Assembly: GCF_016907775.1 (NCBI RefSeq)
Contig: NZ_JAFBCO010000001.1
Span: 1,674,001 to 1,738,000 of the forward strand
Length of the DNA: 64,000 nt
Origin: Pseudoglutamicibacter cumminsii
GTDB lineage: Bacteria > Actinomycetota > Actinomycetes > Actinomycetales > Micrococcaceae
Direction: 5' to 3'
The notes below the pieces were generated by a model. It was not told where the DNA came from. It searched no databases and saw only the letters and a program-made list of their open reading frames with translations. Shown here one piece after another: positions 27,909-37,555 of the stretch. The number at the start of each line of letters is the position of its first letter. Positions within the stretch are counted from its first letter, which is position 1. The translations under genes were made by a program, and so were the position numbers.

Positions 27909-28769
27909 TTAGCGCCGGCTACGGCGACGCCCCGCGCGACGCGAACTGCTTGCAGGCTTGTTCTTGAGCTGCGGCAGTTCGGGTGCGATCGTGCGCAAAG
28001 CATCCTCGAAAGCCTCCGCGGCTTCCTTCGCGGCGCTACCGGGCCAGTGGTGCACAGCATAAGCTGCACCCTGGATCTGCTGCCAGTTAGGCGTCTCCGG
28101 GATCGGAGGTTGAATCAGCCCGTCACCGAACATCACCGCGAGCTCGTTGAGACGGAAAGCGTGCTCGGAGGAGTCGCGGCGGTAACGGTTCGCTACCACG
28201 CCATATGTCTCAATCGTGGTGTTGAACTCCTGGCGGAAGAGCCTCAGCGCACGCAGAGCGCGCTCCGTGCCCGCCACAGAGAATAGTGCCGGCTCCGCAA
28301 CCAAAACCACGCCATCGGAGGTGTACCACGCCATCCGGGTCAAACCTGACAGCGACGGCGGGCAGTCGATCAAAACGAGGTCATAGCGGCGCTCTGCCCC
28401 TTCAAGAACGCGCTTGAGGCGCTTGAGATCCCGGGTACGGATATCAGGGCGATCAAAATAGCCAGTCAACGCGGAACCGGGCAGAACATCCAAGACCGCA
28501 TCCGCATCGCCATCGGCTTTTGCTCGGTCAGTCCATGCCGAAGGCGTTGGATCGGTATCAATCGACGCCTTCCGAGGCGACTTCAAGAGAGTGCCGATGG
28601 GTGTGGTCGCGTTCGGGGAAACGCCCAGTCCCGTCGATGCGTCCGCATGGGGGTCAAGATCAACCACCAGGGTGCGCACTCCAGCGGCGAGCGCGGCAGA
28701 AGCCAAACCCAAGGTGACGGAGGTCTTACCGACGCCTCCCTTCAGCGAAGAAACGCTGATGATCTGCAC
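27909..28769 (-). CDS. Orphan ParA-family ATPase
   Basis: The 286-aa protein has the deviant Walker A of ParA/MinD ATPases (SSLKGGVGKTSVTLGLASAA), switch I Asp (VVDLDPHADASTGLG) and Walker B (YDLVLIDCPPSLS). Such ATPases position chromosomes or protein complexes. No parB is adjacent, so it is an orphan. GTG 28769 (MQIISVSSLKGG) gives the usual compact N-terminus. The C-terminus is a basic tail (SSSRRAGRRRSRR) that may bind DNA. A TATGAT hexamer at 28816-28811 on the minus strand could be its -10 box. Confidence 0.83.
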   Translation of the reverse strand: MQIISVSSLKGGVGKTSVTLGLASAALAAGVRTLVVDLDPHADASTGLGVSPNATTPIGTLLKSPRKASIDTDPTPSAWTDRAKADGDADAVLDVLPGSALTGYFDRPDIRTRDLKRLKRVLEGAERRYDLVLIDCPPSLSGLTRMAWYTSDGVVLVAEPALFSVAGTERALRALRLFRQEFNTTIETYGVVANRYRRDSSEHAFRLNELAVMFGDGLIQPPIPETPNWQQIQGAAYAVHHWPGSAAKEAAEAFEDALRTIAPELPQLKNKPASSSRRAGRRRSRR

Positions 28770-28943
28770 AAGCAAACACATCCTTGACGAGGTAGCAACA
28801 GTTTGGTTCTCATCATATCTAAAAGGAAGCGTTATTCCGTGTTGATTCCGCTGTGTTCTCGTCGACGGGGCCTCATGCGAGTGGCTTGTGCAACATCTCG
28901 CGCCTATGTGAATCCGAGGCCGTAATTTATTCACGAATCTATA

Positions 28944-29026
28944 TAGGATGTTGCCACCGGGCAATATGTCCACGAGGGCTCTAAGTCCACGGAAGAGGGC
29001 GGCCATAACGATGTGGCCCCGTTTTT
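28944..29026 (+). promoter_or_regulatory. pyc promoter and structured leader with terminator-like hairpin
   Basis: TAGGAT at 28944-28949 is a good -10 box and predicts a leader of about 85 nt. Near its 3' end GGCCA (29001-29005) pairs with TGGCC (29014-29018), extended by two G-C pairs across a bulge, and TTTTT follows at 29022-29026. The ribosome site GAGGAGG comes immediately after, so the structure could control transcription or translation. Confidence 0.55.
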
Positions 29027-29040
29027 GAGGAGGCTTATCT

Positions 29041-32000
29041 GTGAAGCAGAAAAGCAAAGTGTTGGTCGCTAACCGTGGCGAAATCGCGATTCGCGCGTTT
29101 CGCGCCGCCGTTGAACTGGGGATGGACACGGTAGCTGTCTACCCGTGGGAAGACCGGAAGTCGATCCACCGTCAGAAAGCTGACGAAGCCTACCGCATCG
29201 GCGAAGAAGGCCGCCCGCTGCGCGCCTATCTCGATGTTGAAGAGATCATCCGTGTAGCGAAGTCCTCGGGGGCGGACTTCATTTACCCGGGCTACGGGTT
29301 CCTTTCTGAGAATCCAGACCTCGCGCGCCGCGCTGCCGAAGAAGGGCTCACGTTCGTTGGCCCACCTGCTGAGGTTCTGGAGCTTGCGGGCAACAAGGTC
29401 GCCGCGATCAACGCGGCGAAGAGCGCCGGCATCCCGACGCTCGCCTCAACAGATCCGTCTGAGGACCTTGATCACCTTTTGAGCCAAGCCGACACGATCG
29501 GCTTCCCTCTCTTCGTGAAAGCCGTTGCCGGCGGTGGCGGTCGCGGCATGCGCAGGGTCGAAAAGCTCGAAGACCTTCGTGATGCGCTCGAAGCCGCATC
29601 CAACGAAGCCTCGACGGCCTTCGGTGACGGGAACGTGTACCTCGAACAGGCTGTGCTCAAGCCACGCCACATCGAGGTTCAGATCCTCGCAGACGGCGAA
29701 GGCAACACGATCCACCTGTACGAGCGGGACTGTTCGGTTCAGCGCCGCCACCAGAAGGTCGTCGAGGTCGCGCCGGCACGTGACCTTGACCCGCAGGTGC
29801 GCGAATCGATCCTCAACGACGCTGTGAAGTTCGCGAAGGCCGTGGGCTACCGCAACGCTGGCACCGTCGAATTCCTGCTCGACACCGAAGGTGAACGCGC
29901 CAACGAATACGTGTTCATTGAAATGAACCCGCGTATCCAGGTTGAGCACACCATCACCGAAGAAATCACCGACGTCGACCTCGTCGCCGCTCAGCTGCGC
30001 ATCGCGATGGGTCAGACACTCGCCGACCTCGGCCTGAGCCAGGATGCCATCAAGCCTCGCGGCGCCGCTGTTCAGTGCCGCATCACCACCGAAGACCCAG
30101 CCCAGGGCTTCCGTCCAGACGTCGGAACCATCGCGGCATACCGCTCCGCAGGCGGAACCGGCGTGCGCCTCGACGGCGGAACCATTTACGCGGGCGCGGA
30201 AATCTCTCCGCATTTCGACTCACTGCTCGTTAAGCTGTCAACCCGCGGCGCGACCTACGACATCGCGATCCGCCGCGCACTGCGCGCCCTCGACGAGTTC
30301 CGCATCCGCGGCGTGGCAACCAACATCCCGTTCATCAAGAACGTCTTGAGCCACCCAGAGTTCCAGGCAGGGCCTGTCGCGACTGACTTCCTCGACAGTC
30401 ATCCAGACCTGACCGACATCCAGCCAAGCCGCGACCGCGGAACCAAGGCACTGGCCTACCTCGCGGACGTGACTGTCAACCAGCCGCACGGTCCACGGCC
30501 CGACATTATCAACCCGGCGCTCAAGTTGCCCGCCTACCCGGGCAACACGCTGGACAACCCGGAAGCATCGCCGTTCGACACGGTCAGTGGGCCGGCGCCA
30601 GCCGATGGCTGGAAACAAGTGCTCGATGCGGAAGGTCCGGAAGGGTTCGCGCGTGCACTTCGCGCTCACAAGGGCCTCGGGGTGACTGACACGACGTTCC
30701 GCGACGCTCACCAGTCGTTGCTCGCGACCCGCGTACGTACCCGCGACCTGCTCGCGGCCGCACCAGCCGTAGCGCACACGCTCCCGCAGCTGCTTTCGAT
30801 CGAAGCGTGGGGCGGAGCCACGTACGACGTCGCGCTACGTTTCCTCGGTGAAGACCCATGGAAGCGACTCGAGCTTCTGCGCGCCGCAGTGCCGAACATC
30901 CCAATCCAGATGTTGTTGCGCGGCCGCAACACGGTCGGCTACACGCCGTACCCGCAAGAAGTCACCGAAGCGTTCGTCGACCAAGCCGCGAAAGCCGGCG
31001 TCGACATCTTCCGCATCTTCGATGCCCTCAACGACATCGAACAGATCGCTCCGGCGATCACTGCTGTACGCAAGACCGGAACCGCTGTTGCGGAAGCCGC
31101 CCTGTGCTACACCGGCAACCTACTCGATCCGAATGAGAAGCTCTACACCCTCGACTACTACCTCGAGCTGGCTCAGAAGATGGTCGACGCGGGCGCCCAC
31201 GTGCTCGCAATCAAGGACATGGCGGGCCTGCTGCGACCAGCCGCGGCAACAAAGCTCGTAACCGCATTGCGGGAACGCTTCGACCTGCCAGTCCATCTCC
31301 ACACCCACGACACCGCAGGCGGGCAGCTCGCGACCCTGCTGGCCGCAGCCGAAGCCGGCATCGATGTGGTGGACGTTGCCGCCGCATCGATGGCAGGAAC
31401 CACCTCCCAGCCGTCGATGTCCGCGCTCATCGCCGCAACCGACAACACGGAGCACGAAACCGGGCTCTCGATGCAGGCTGCATCCGACCTCGAACCATAC
31501 TGGGAAGCGCTCCGGCAGGTCTATGCACCATTCGAATCCGGGCTCAGCTCGCCAACCGGTCGCGTCTACCGCCACGAAATCCCTGGCGGCCAGCTGTCCA
31601 ACCTGCGTCAGCAAGCGATCTCGCTCGGGCTCGCCGACCGCTTCGAAAAAATCGAAGAAGCCTACGCGGCAGTCGATAAGATCCTCGGCCACCTCATCAA
31701 GGTCACACCATCCTCCAAGGTTGTGGGCGACCTCGCGCTCGCCCTCGTCGGGGCGAACGTCGACCCAGCCGACTTCGAGCAAGACCCGACGCTGATCGAC
31801 CTGCCGGCATCCGTCGTCGGATTCCTCTCCGGCGAACTCGGCACCCCAGCCGGCGGATGGCCAGAACCATTCCGCAGCAAGGCGCTCGCCGCCGGCGCGA
31901 AGGATATTTCCGTGGTGCCGCTCGATGCGGAAGACGTCGAAGCTCTCAAGGGCGAGGACGAGACCGTACGCGAAACGCTGAACCGCTTGCTGTTCCCAGC

Positions 32001-32496
32001 GCCAACCAAGGAATTCAAGCAGAAGCAGGACGAATACGGCGACCTCTCCGTGCTGGAAACTCGCGACTGGCTCTATGGGCCACAGCGTGGCGAAGAGTCA
32101 CTCATCCCGCTTGAAGAAGGCGTGCGGCTGCTCGCGAGCATCGAAGCGATCTCGCCGGTCGACGAACACGGTATGCGGACTGTGCACTGCCGGCTCAACG
32201 GTCAGTCACGCAACATCCAAGTCCGTGACCGATCGGTTGAAGTACGCGCTGCGCAAGCGGAAAAGGCTGACCCAGACAACCCGGCGCACGTCGCCGCACC
32301 TTTCGCGGGTGCCGTGACCGTCCGCGTCAAGCCAGGGGAGACTGTGGACCGCGGTGGCCGCGTCGCGACCATCGAAGCCATGAAGATGGAAGCCGCGATC
32401 ACCACACCAACCGGTGGCGTAGTGCGCCGCGTCCTGATCGACGGAACCGGGCAGGTCAACGGCGGCGACCTCATCGTCGAATTCGAGCGCGACTAA
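29041..32496 (+). CDS. pyc: Pyruvate carboxylase
   Basis: Pyc carboxylates pyruvate to oxaloacetate with biotin, ATP and bicarbonate, refilling the citric acid cycle. All domains are present in 1151 aa: biotin carboxylase with ATP-grasp (1-450; FVKAVAGGGGRGMRRVEKLE, MNPRIQVEHTITEEITDVD), carboxyltransferase (535-800; TDTTFRDAHQSLLATRVRTR, LCYTGN, HLHTHDTAGGQLATLLAAAE), the central regulatory part, and the biotinyl domain with EAMKMEA (Lys about 1115). GTG 29041 has GAGGAGG 7 nt upstream. OdhI, encoded nearby, acts on the same metabolic node. Confidence 0.97.
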   Translation: MKQKSKVLVANRGEIAIRAFRAAVELGMDTVAVYPWEDRKSIHRQKADEAYRIGEEGRPLRAYLDVEEIIRVAKSSGADFIYPGYGFLSENPDLARRAAEEGLTFVGPPAEVLELAGNKVAAINAAKSAGIPTLASTDPSEDLDHLLSQADTIGFPLFVKAVAGGGGRGMRRVEKLEDLRDALEAASNEASTAFGDGNVYLEQAVLKPRHIEVQILADGEGNTIHLYERDCSVQRRHQKVVEVAPARDLDPQVRESILNDAVKFAKAVGYRNAGTVEFLLDTEGERANEYVFIEMNPRIQVEHTITEEITDVDLVAAQLRIAMGQTLADLGLSQDAIKPRGAAVQCRITTEDPAQGFRPDVGTIAAYRSAGGTGVRLDGGTIYAGAEISPHFDSLLVKLSTRGATYDIAIRRALRALDEFRIRGVATNIPFIKNVLSHPEFQAGPVATDFLDSHPDLTDIQPSRDRGTKALAYLADVTVNQPHGPRPDIINPALKLPAYPGNTLDNPEASPFDTVSGPAPADGWKQVLDAEGPEGFARALRAHKGLGVTDTTFRDAHQSLLATRVRTRDLLAAAPAVAHTLPQLLSIEAWGGATYDVALRFLGEDPWKRLELLRAAVPNIPIQMLLRGRNTVGYTPYPQEVTEAFVDQAAKAGVDIFRIFDALNDIEQIAPAITAVRKTGTAVAEAALCYTGNLLDPNEKLYTLDYYLELAQKMVDAGAHVLAIKDMAGLLRPAAATKLVTALRERFDLPVHLHTHDTAGGQLATLLAAAEAGIDVVDVAAASMAGTTSQPSMSALIAATDNTEHETGLSMQAASDLEPYWEALRQVYAPFESGLSSPTGRVYRHEIPGGQLSNLRQQAISLGLADRFEKIEEAYAAVDKILGHLIKVTPSSKVVGDLALALVGANVDPADFEQDPTLIDLPASVVGFLSGELGTPAGGWPEPFRSKALAAGAKDISVVPLDAEDVEALKGEDETVRETLNRLLFPAPTKEFKQKQDEYGDLSVLETRDWLYGPQRGEESLIPLEEGVRLLASIEAISPVDEHGMRTVHCRLNGQSRNIQVRDRSVEVRAAQAEKADPDNPAHVAAPFAGAVTVRVKPGETVDRGGRVATIEAMKMEAAITTPTGGVVRRVLIDGTGQVNGGDLIVEFERD

Positions 32497-32508
32497 ACGC
32501 TAAGTGTT

Positions 32509-32544
32509 CGAGGGCGCCGCGTTCCTGACAACGCGGCGCCCTCG
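32509..32544 (+). terminator. Intrinsic terminator after pyc
   Basis: CGAGGGCGCCGCGTT and its complement form a perfect 15-bp stem with a 6-nt loop 13 nt after the pyc stop codon; TTAAC follows. Confidence 0.85.
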
Positions 32545-32596
32545 TTAACAGTGGGGCCTCGCCAACAAGAACACACCCGCGTGGGAAGATGAAAGC

Positions 32597-34030
32597 ATGA
32601 CTCATTACGACTTGGTGATCGTCGGTTCCGGATCAGGCAACTCACTCGTGACCCCGTTTTGGGACAACAAAAAGGTTGCCATCATCGACGGCGGGGTATT
32701 CGGCGGAACCTGCCTCAACAAAGGTTGCATCCCGACAAAAATGTTTGTTGTGCCAGCCACGCTGGCATCCGAAACCGAACACCTGCGCAAGCTCGGCGTT
32801 GACATGCACGTCGACGCGGTGCACTGGGCCAAGATCCGAGACCGCATCTTCGGGCGCATCGACCCGATCTCAGAAGCCGGCCGGAAGTACCGTGCGGAAG
32901 AGCTCGATAACGTTGACCTCTACGAGGAAAATGCGTGCCTCGTGGGTCCGCGCGAACTCGTGACCGACTCCGGGAAGAAAATCACCGCGGACCAGGTTGT
33001 GCTCGCGAACGGCTCACGGCCGTGGCTTCCGCCAGTGCGGGGGATGGACCTTCCAGGCGTTCACACCTCCGAGACGATCATGCGCATCGAACGGCTTCCA
33101 CGCACGATGGTTGTGGTCGGCGGCGGTGTGATCGCCGCCGAGTTTGCCGCGATCTTCCACGGACTCGGCGTTGAAGTGACGCAGGTAGTGCGCGGTGAGC
33201 AGCTCCTCAAGACCCTCGACGACGAAATTGCGGACGCGTTCACACAGGCCGCACTACGGCGTTGGGACATCCACCGAGGATGGGACATCAAACGCATCGG
33301 CGTGGGCGGAGACGCAGAACTTGCCGCAGAGTTCACGCGCGGGGACGAGAAACTGACACTCAACGCCGATGTTGTGCTCATGGCGACGGGCCGTGTACCG
33401 AACTCGGACACGATCGACGCACAAGCAGCGGGGTTTGATGTCGACTCCGCAGGGTTCGTTGAAACCGACGAATACCTGCGGGTGCTCTCCGACGGTAAGC
33501 CCGTTGAGGGTGTGTGGGCACTTGGCGACATTACCAACCCTGCGATGCTCAAGCACGTCGCGAACCGCGAAGCGCGCGTCGTCTCCCACAACATGGAGAA
33601 TCCAGGGCAGCTGCGCGCAGTTGACCACAGCGTCATCGCATCCGCAGTGTTCTCGAATCCGCAGGTAGCATCTGCCGGGTTGACGGAAGCGCAAGCGATC
33701 CGAGCAGCAGAGGACGAAGGCCGCGACGCGAACGACGTCATCGCCTACACACAACGCTATGCGGACGTTGCCTACGGTTGGGCGCTCGAAGACGACGAGG
33801 GCCTGGTGAAGCTGGTAGCCGAAAAGTCCACCGGCAAGATCCTCGGCGCCTTCATCATGGGCGAGCAGGCTCCAACACTGATCCAACCGCTCATCCAAGC
33901 CATGACGCTCGGGACGGATGCGTACACGATGGCTCGCGCGCCGTACTGGATCCACCCGGCACTCACCGAGGTCGTAGAGAACGCGCTACTCGGGCTCGGT
34001 ACGCAGCCGCCTGAGAACCCAGCGCTTTAG
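32597..34030 (+). CDS. mtr: Mycothione reductase
   Basis: Mtr reduces oxidised mycothiol (mycothione) with NADPH, keeping the actinobacterial thiol buffer reduced. The 477-aa flavoprotein follows M. tuberculosis Mtr throughout: FAD motif VIVGSGSGNS, redox disulfide Cys39/Cys44 in GGTCLNKGCIPTK, NADPH motif VVGGGVIAAEFAAIFHGLG, FGRIDPI, and the C-terminal catalytic YWIHPALTEVVENALLGL. The FGRIDPI and SGSGNS segments separate it from glutathione or dihydrolipoamide reductases. It lies in its own unit, bounded by terminators. Confidence 0.93.
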   Translation: MTHYDLVIVGSGSGNSLVTPFWDNKKVAIIDGGVFGGTCLNKGCIPTKMFVVPATLASETEHLRKLGVDMHVDAVHWAKIRDRIFGRIDPISEAGRKYRAEELDNVDLYEENACLVGPRELVTDSGKKITADQVVLANGSRPWLPPVRGMDLPGVHTSETIMRIERLPRTMVVVGGGVIAAEFAAIFHGLGVEVTQVVRGEQLLKTLDDEIADAFTQAALRRWDIHRGWDIKRIGVGGDAELAAEFTRGDEKLTLNADVVLMATGRVPNSDTIDAQAAGFDVDSAGFVETDEYLRVLSDGKPVEGVWALGDITNPAMLKHVANREARVVSHNMENPGQLRAVDHSVIASAVFSNPQVASAGLTEAQAIRAAEDEGRDANDVIAYTQRYADVAYGWALEDDEGLVKLVAEKSTGKILGAFIMGEQAPTLIQPLIQAMTLGTDAYTMARAPYWIHPALTEVVENALLGLGTQPPENPAL

Positions 34031-34035
34031 CTTTA

Positions 34036-34082
34036 AACGCGTTGTGGCTCCCCTACACAAGTAAGGGGAGCCACAACGCGTT
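34036..34082. terminator. 19-bp hairpin between mtr and fadD-like gene
   Basis: AACGCGTTGTGGCTCCCCT pairs with its complement around a 9-nt loop. It lies between convergent genes and can terminate both. Confidence 0.85.
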
Positions 34083-34094
34083 AATGATGAGGGA

Positions 34095-35894
34095 TCAGGC
34101 CTCGTAGAGCTTCTCTACCTCGTCCTGGAAGTCCTTCAGCACAATCTGGCGGCGGATCTTCAAGCTCGGAGTCAAGTGACCCGTCTCCTCGGTCAGATCC
34201 GTGGTCAAGACCCTGAACTTACGGATCGACTCAGCGCGCGAGACCGTGTCGTTCGCCGCATCGACACCCTCCTGGATGTCAGCGAGCAAATCCTTGTTCT
34301 CGACTAGATCCTCAACCTTCGTGCCAGCCGGAAGGTTGTGACGTTCGAGCCAGCCAGGAAGCGCTTCTTCGTCGATCGTCACGAGTGCGCCCACATAAGG
34401 GCGGCCCTCACCGACCACAACACACTGCGAAACGATCGGGACACTACGAACGCGGTCCTCCATGATGCCCGGAGCCACGTTCTTACCCGAAGCCGTCACC
34501 AGGATCTCCTTCTTGCGGCCCGTGATCGTGAGGAATCCGTCCTCATCGATAGTGCCCAAGTCGCCCGTGGCATACCAGCCGTCAACGAACGCGTCATTCG
34601 TGAGATCCTCACGGTTGTAGTAGCCCTCGAAAACACAGACACCCTTGGCGAGGATCTCACCGTCTTCTCCGAGCTTGATCTCGTTACCCGGCAATGGGCG
34701 TCCAACAGTGCCGATCTTGATCTTCTCTGGAGTGTTCACAGTCACCGGCGCGGTCGTCTCCGTAGCGCCATAGCCCTCCAGAACCGTCAGGCCGATACCG
34801 TTGAAGAAATGCCCCAGACGCTCACCCAGCGCACTACCGCCCGACACTGCGTGAGTCACCTTGCCGCCCATAGCGGCGCGCAACTTCTTGTACACCAGCA
34901 CATCGAAAAGCTTGTGCTTGACGCGAGTGACGAGCGAAACCTTGCCCTCAAGTGACTGCCGCGAATATTCCTCGGCAACCTTGGCTGCACTCGCGAAAAT
35001 CTTGCCCTTGCCGCCATCCTCAGCCTTCTGCTGTGCGCCGTTGAAAACCTTCTCAAACACGCGCGGAACAACAAGCAAGAACGTTGGTTTGAACGAATCC
35101 AGCGCCGGCAACAGGTTCTTCAGATCGGACGTGTGACCGCTGCGAGCGCCGCCACCGACCGCCATCAACGCAATGAAGCGGGCGAAAACGTGTGCCAAAG
35201 GTAGGAACAGGATCGTCGAAGCATTCTTAGTGATGACACCCGGAACAGCTTTTGCGGCGTTATCCGAAAGATCAACGAAGTTCGCGTGAGTGAGCTCGCA
35301 GCCCTTTGGCTTGCCCGTCGTGCCGGACGTGTAAATGATGGTCGCGATATCCGACTTAGAACGCGTAGCCTCCTGCGCCGCGCGATCCTCCTCCGAGACC
35401 TTCTCGCCATCAGCACGTAACTGATCCAGCCCATCGCCATCAATCACGAGGGTCTCAGAAACGTTAGGCAACGACTCCGAATCCTTAGCCCGCTTGACAC
35501 CCTGCGCATGACGATCGTTCTCTACGATCACAATGTTCGAGCCCGAATCCTTCAGAATCCAAGCGATCTGGCTAGGGGAGGACGTCTCATAGACCGGCAC
35601 CGAAACGCCACCGGCATAAGCAACCGCGAAATCGATGAGGCTCCACTCATAACGAGTAGCCGACATCAACGCAACGCGATCGCCCGGCTTCACGCCACGA
35701 TGCATCAAGCCGCGCGCGATAAGTTTCGCATCTGCGGCGAAATCACGAGCGGAGACGTCGATCCAACCGTTGTTGCCGTCCGGTTTAGAGAACAAAGGAA
35801 TATCGGAATCGTTCACTAGATGACGTTCGACCAGATCAACCAACGTGGCGCTATCTGGGTTCACGACCACAGCCGGAACAGAAACGGTCTCCAC
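34095..35894 (-). CDS. Long-chain fatty acid-CoA ligase, FadD15-like
   Basis: This 599-aa AMP-forming ligase activates long-chain fatty acids to acyl-CoA. The AMP-binding motif TIIYTSGTTGKPKGCELTH, EGYGATETTAPVTVN, and the hinge/C-terminal segments GWYATGDLGTIDEDGFL and ITGRKKEILVTASGKNVAP are all intact. The order of segments is that of the FadD15/ACSL-type. GTG 35894 follows AGGAG by about 8 nt; a longer frame upstream has no ribosome site. It precedes nothing in an obvious operon; a hydrolase pair lies 138 bp upstream on the same strand. Confidence 0.9.
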   Translation of the reverse strand: METVSVPAVVVNPDSATLVDLVERHLVNDSDIPLFSKPDGNNGWIDVSARDFAADAKLIARGLMHRGVKPGDRVALMSATRYEWSLIDFAVAYAGGVSVPVYETSSPSQIAWILKDSGSNIVIVENDRHAQGVKRAKDSESLPNVSETLVIDGDGLDQLRADGEKVSEEDRAAQEATRSKSDIATIIYTSGTTGKPKGCELTHANFVDLSDNAAKAVPGVITKNASTILFLPLAHVFARFIALMAVGGGARSGHTSDLKNLLPALDSFKPTFLLVVPRVFEKVFNGAQQKAEDGGKGKIFASAAKVAEEYSRQSLEGKVSLVTRVKHKLFDVLVYKKLRAAMGGKVTHAVSGGSALGERLGHFFNGIGLTVLEGYGATETTAPVTVNTPEKIKIGTVGRPLPGNEIKLGEDGEILAKGVCVFEGYYNREDLTNDAFVDGWYATGDLGTIDEDGFLTITGRKKEILVTASGKNVAPGIMEDRVRSVPIVSQCVVVGEGRPYVGALVTIDEEALPGWLERHNLPAGTKVEDLVENKDLLADIQEGVDAANDTVSRAESIRKFRVLTTDLTEETGHLTPSLKIRRQIVLKDFQDEVEKLYEA

Positions 35895-36031
35895 GGGCAA
35901 ACTCCTGACTTCTAATGTTGGCGGTGGACTACACAAACACTGAATGTGATGCGTGTCACCATATGTTTATCAACACTTTATGTCATTGCACGTACAGATG
36001 CGTAACCGCGCGCCGTCAGACTCTAGCGGCA

Positions 36032-36598
36032 TCAGACTCTGGCGCCGTCATCCCAAGGGTCACGCCGATGCCGAGGCAGAGTCCAGCCCAAATACAGCAA
36101 GGCACCCAACTCAGCCGCGATGAACACCCACCAAGCGAACGACGGCAGGGCCACCTTGAAGATCACGCAGACAAGCATCAATAGCGGCAAACACGCCACG
36201 ACAATCCAGGCCAGGACCCGGTCTGGACGACCCGAGAAAACCGATGGGGGCTCCTCGGGAACATAGTCGGTGTCCTCATCTTCGACTTCCTCACCCGGAG
36301 ACCAGTCTCGTGGACCAGAACTTTCAAGACCAGACGGCTCGTCCATTGCCGTGGGGAAAAACGGCTGTGACGCAAAGAAATCCTCAAGGTCAGCGGCTTT
36401 GTTCTGAGCCCTCTGTTCCGCTGAAGGCTCGTGCGGCGGCTTATGCGAACCCGAACGCTGCCCGGCGACAGTCTCCTTAGCGCCAGATTCCTCAGTTTCC
36501 GGGCCGTCAGTCCCTGACTCCTGAGGTCCCGGGTCCATCTGTTCAAGGCGAGCTACAAGGTCAGCCCACGCCGCATCATCATCACGACGATCCTTCAC
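36032..36598 (-). CDS. Acidic membrane-anchored hypothetical protein
   Basis: No family is recognised. The 188-aa protein has a highly acidic, Pro/Ser/Glu-rich cytoplasmic N-terminal region (1-125) and two hydrophobic segments near the C-terminus (LAWIVVACLPLLMLVCVIF and FAWWVFIAAELGALLYLGW), ending in a basic tail. The GTG start lies 6 nt after the stop of the upstream hydrolase gene, so the two are one operon. Confidence 0.72.
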   Translation of the reverse strand: MKDRRDDDAAWADLVARLEQMDPGPQESGTDGPETEESGAKETVAGQRSGSHKPPHEPSAEQRAQNKAADLEDFFASQPFFPTAMDEPSGLESSGPRDWSPGEEVEDEDTDYVPEEPPSVFSGRPDRVLAWIVVACLPLLMLVCVIFKVALPSFAWWVFIAAELGALLYLGWTLPRHRRDPWDDGARV

Positions 36599-36604
36599 GA
36601 CACC

Positions 36605-37387
36605 TCACACACCCTTCGCTACATCGCGTGCAATCCCATCAACCACATCGCGCGACTCAGAGAAAATCAACGGAGCGTCCTCATCCAACGTTGCAACGTG
36701 AAAACTGTTCGGGAGATCAATATGCCGCAACTGACCCCGAACGCTAGGCCGCAAACCACGCTGCAAATGCGCCACCGTCGAATCCGGAACCACATGGTCA
36801 ACAGCCGAACGGAACAACGTGATTGGAGCCTCAACCCCCGGAAGCATGCGGCGAGTACGCGCAACCAAACGTGTCATCTGATGTACTGCCGCAACCGGAA
36901 CACGATCATACGCACCCTCAGTGACACAAGGCTTGCGGATGTCGTCACCGATCGCAGGAACTGTAGCCACAAACCGCTTCACAATCCCAGCGAACGACGC
37001 CTGCAGAGGATACGAAAACGCGGGATTCACCAAAAACACATGGGCCGGGCGGCGCACCGCACCCAGATAAGCAGTCAACGTGCCACCCATCGAGAGCCCA
37101 CCCACCGCAACGGCATCACACTCAGCCGCCAGCGCATCGTACGCATTCTCCACATGCTCACACCACTGATCTGCAGAAGCTGCCTGCAGATCCTGCCACC
37201 GCGTTCCATGGCCAGGTAACAGGGGCATCGACACCGCATGCCCTGCATCCTGCAACGTGCGGCCCCAGTCGCCCAACGAAGCCGGGCGAGACGTGAACCC
37301 ATGAATCAGCAGAACCCCAACACCCGAAGTTCCCGGAACGAAAGAACCCGGCTGCGGGACAAACGCTTCATCAACCACGATTGGCAC
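36605..37387 (-). CDS. Alpha/beta hydrolase, carboxylesterase/monoacylglycerol lipase type
   Basis: The 260-aa enzyme has the complete catalytic triad of the Est30-like esterases: nucleophile Ser in VGGLSMGGTL, Asp in FRSAVDHVVPDS and His in NSFHVATLDEDAP. The oxyanion motif is LIHGFTSRP, and the lid region is short. It should hydrolyse short- or medium-chain acyl esters. It shares an operon with the membrane protein gene downstream, and a fatty acyl-CoA ligase gene follows further on, which fits a role in lipid turnover. Confidence 0.86.
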   Translation of the reverse strand: MPIVVDEAFVPQPGSFVPGTSGVGVLLIHGFTSRPASLGDWGRTLQDAGHAVSMPLLPGHGTRWQDLQAASADQWCEHVENAYDALAAECDAVAVGGLSMGGTLTAYLGAVRRPAHVFLVNPAFSYPLQASFAGIVKRFVATVPAIGDDIRKPCVTEGAYDRVPVAAVHQMTRLVARTRRMLPGVEAPITLFRSAVDHVVPDSTVAHLQRGLRPSVRGQLRHIDLPNSFHVATLDEDAPLIFSESRDVVDGIARDVAKGV

Positions 37388-37543
37388 CCTTCTCTACGCC
37401 CTGCGCCACAATAAACATTCCGTGCACAACAAACCGCACCTGCGCCACAACAAACAACGTTATGTTGTGAACTCAAGGTTACGTTCAAAAGCCTAGATTA
37501 CGCTGAAAATCTCAACCTTTATGTCCCGCGCCGCTGGGCTCCG

Positions 37544-37549
37544 TAGACT
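37544..37549 (+). promoter_or_regulatory. Candidate -10 element of aroG
   Basis: TAGACT ends 6 nt before ATG 37556, so the mRNA would be leaderless. GGAG at 37551 is too close to the start codon to act as a ribosome site. Confidence 0.5.
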
Positions 37550-37555
37550 GGAGTA

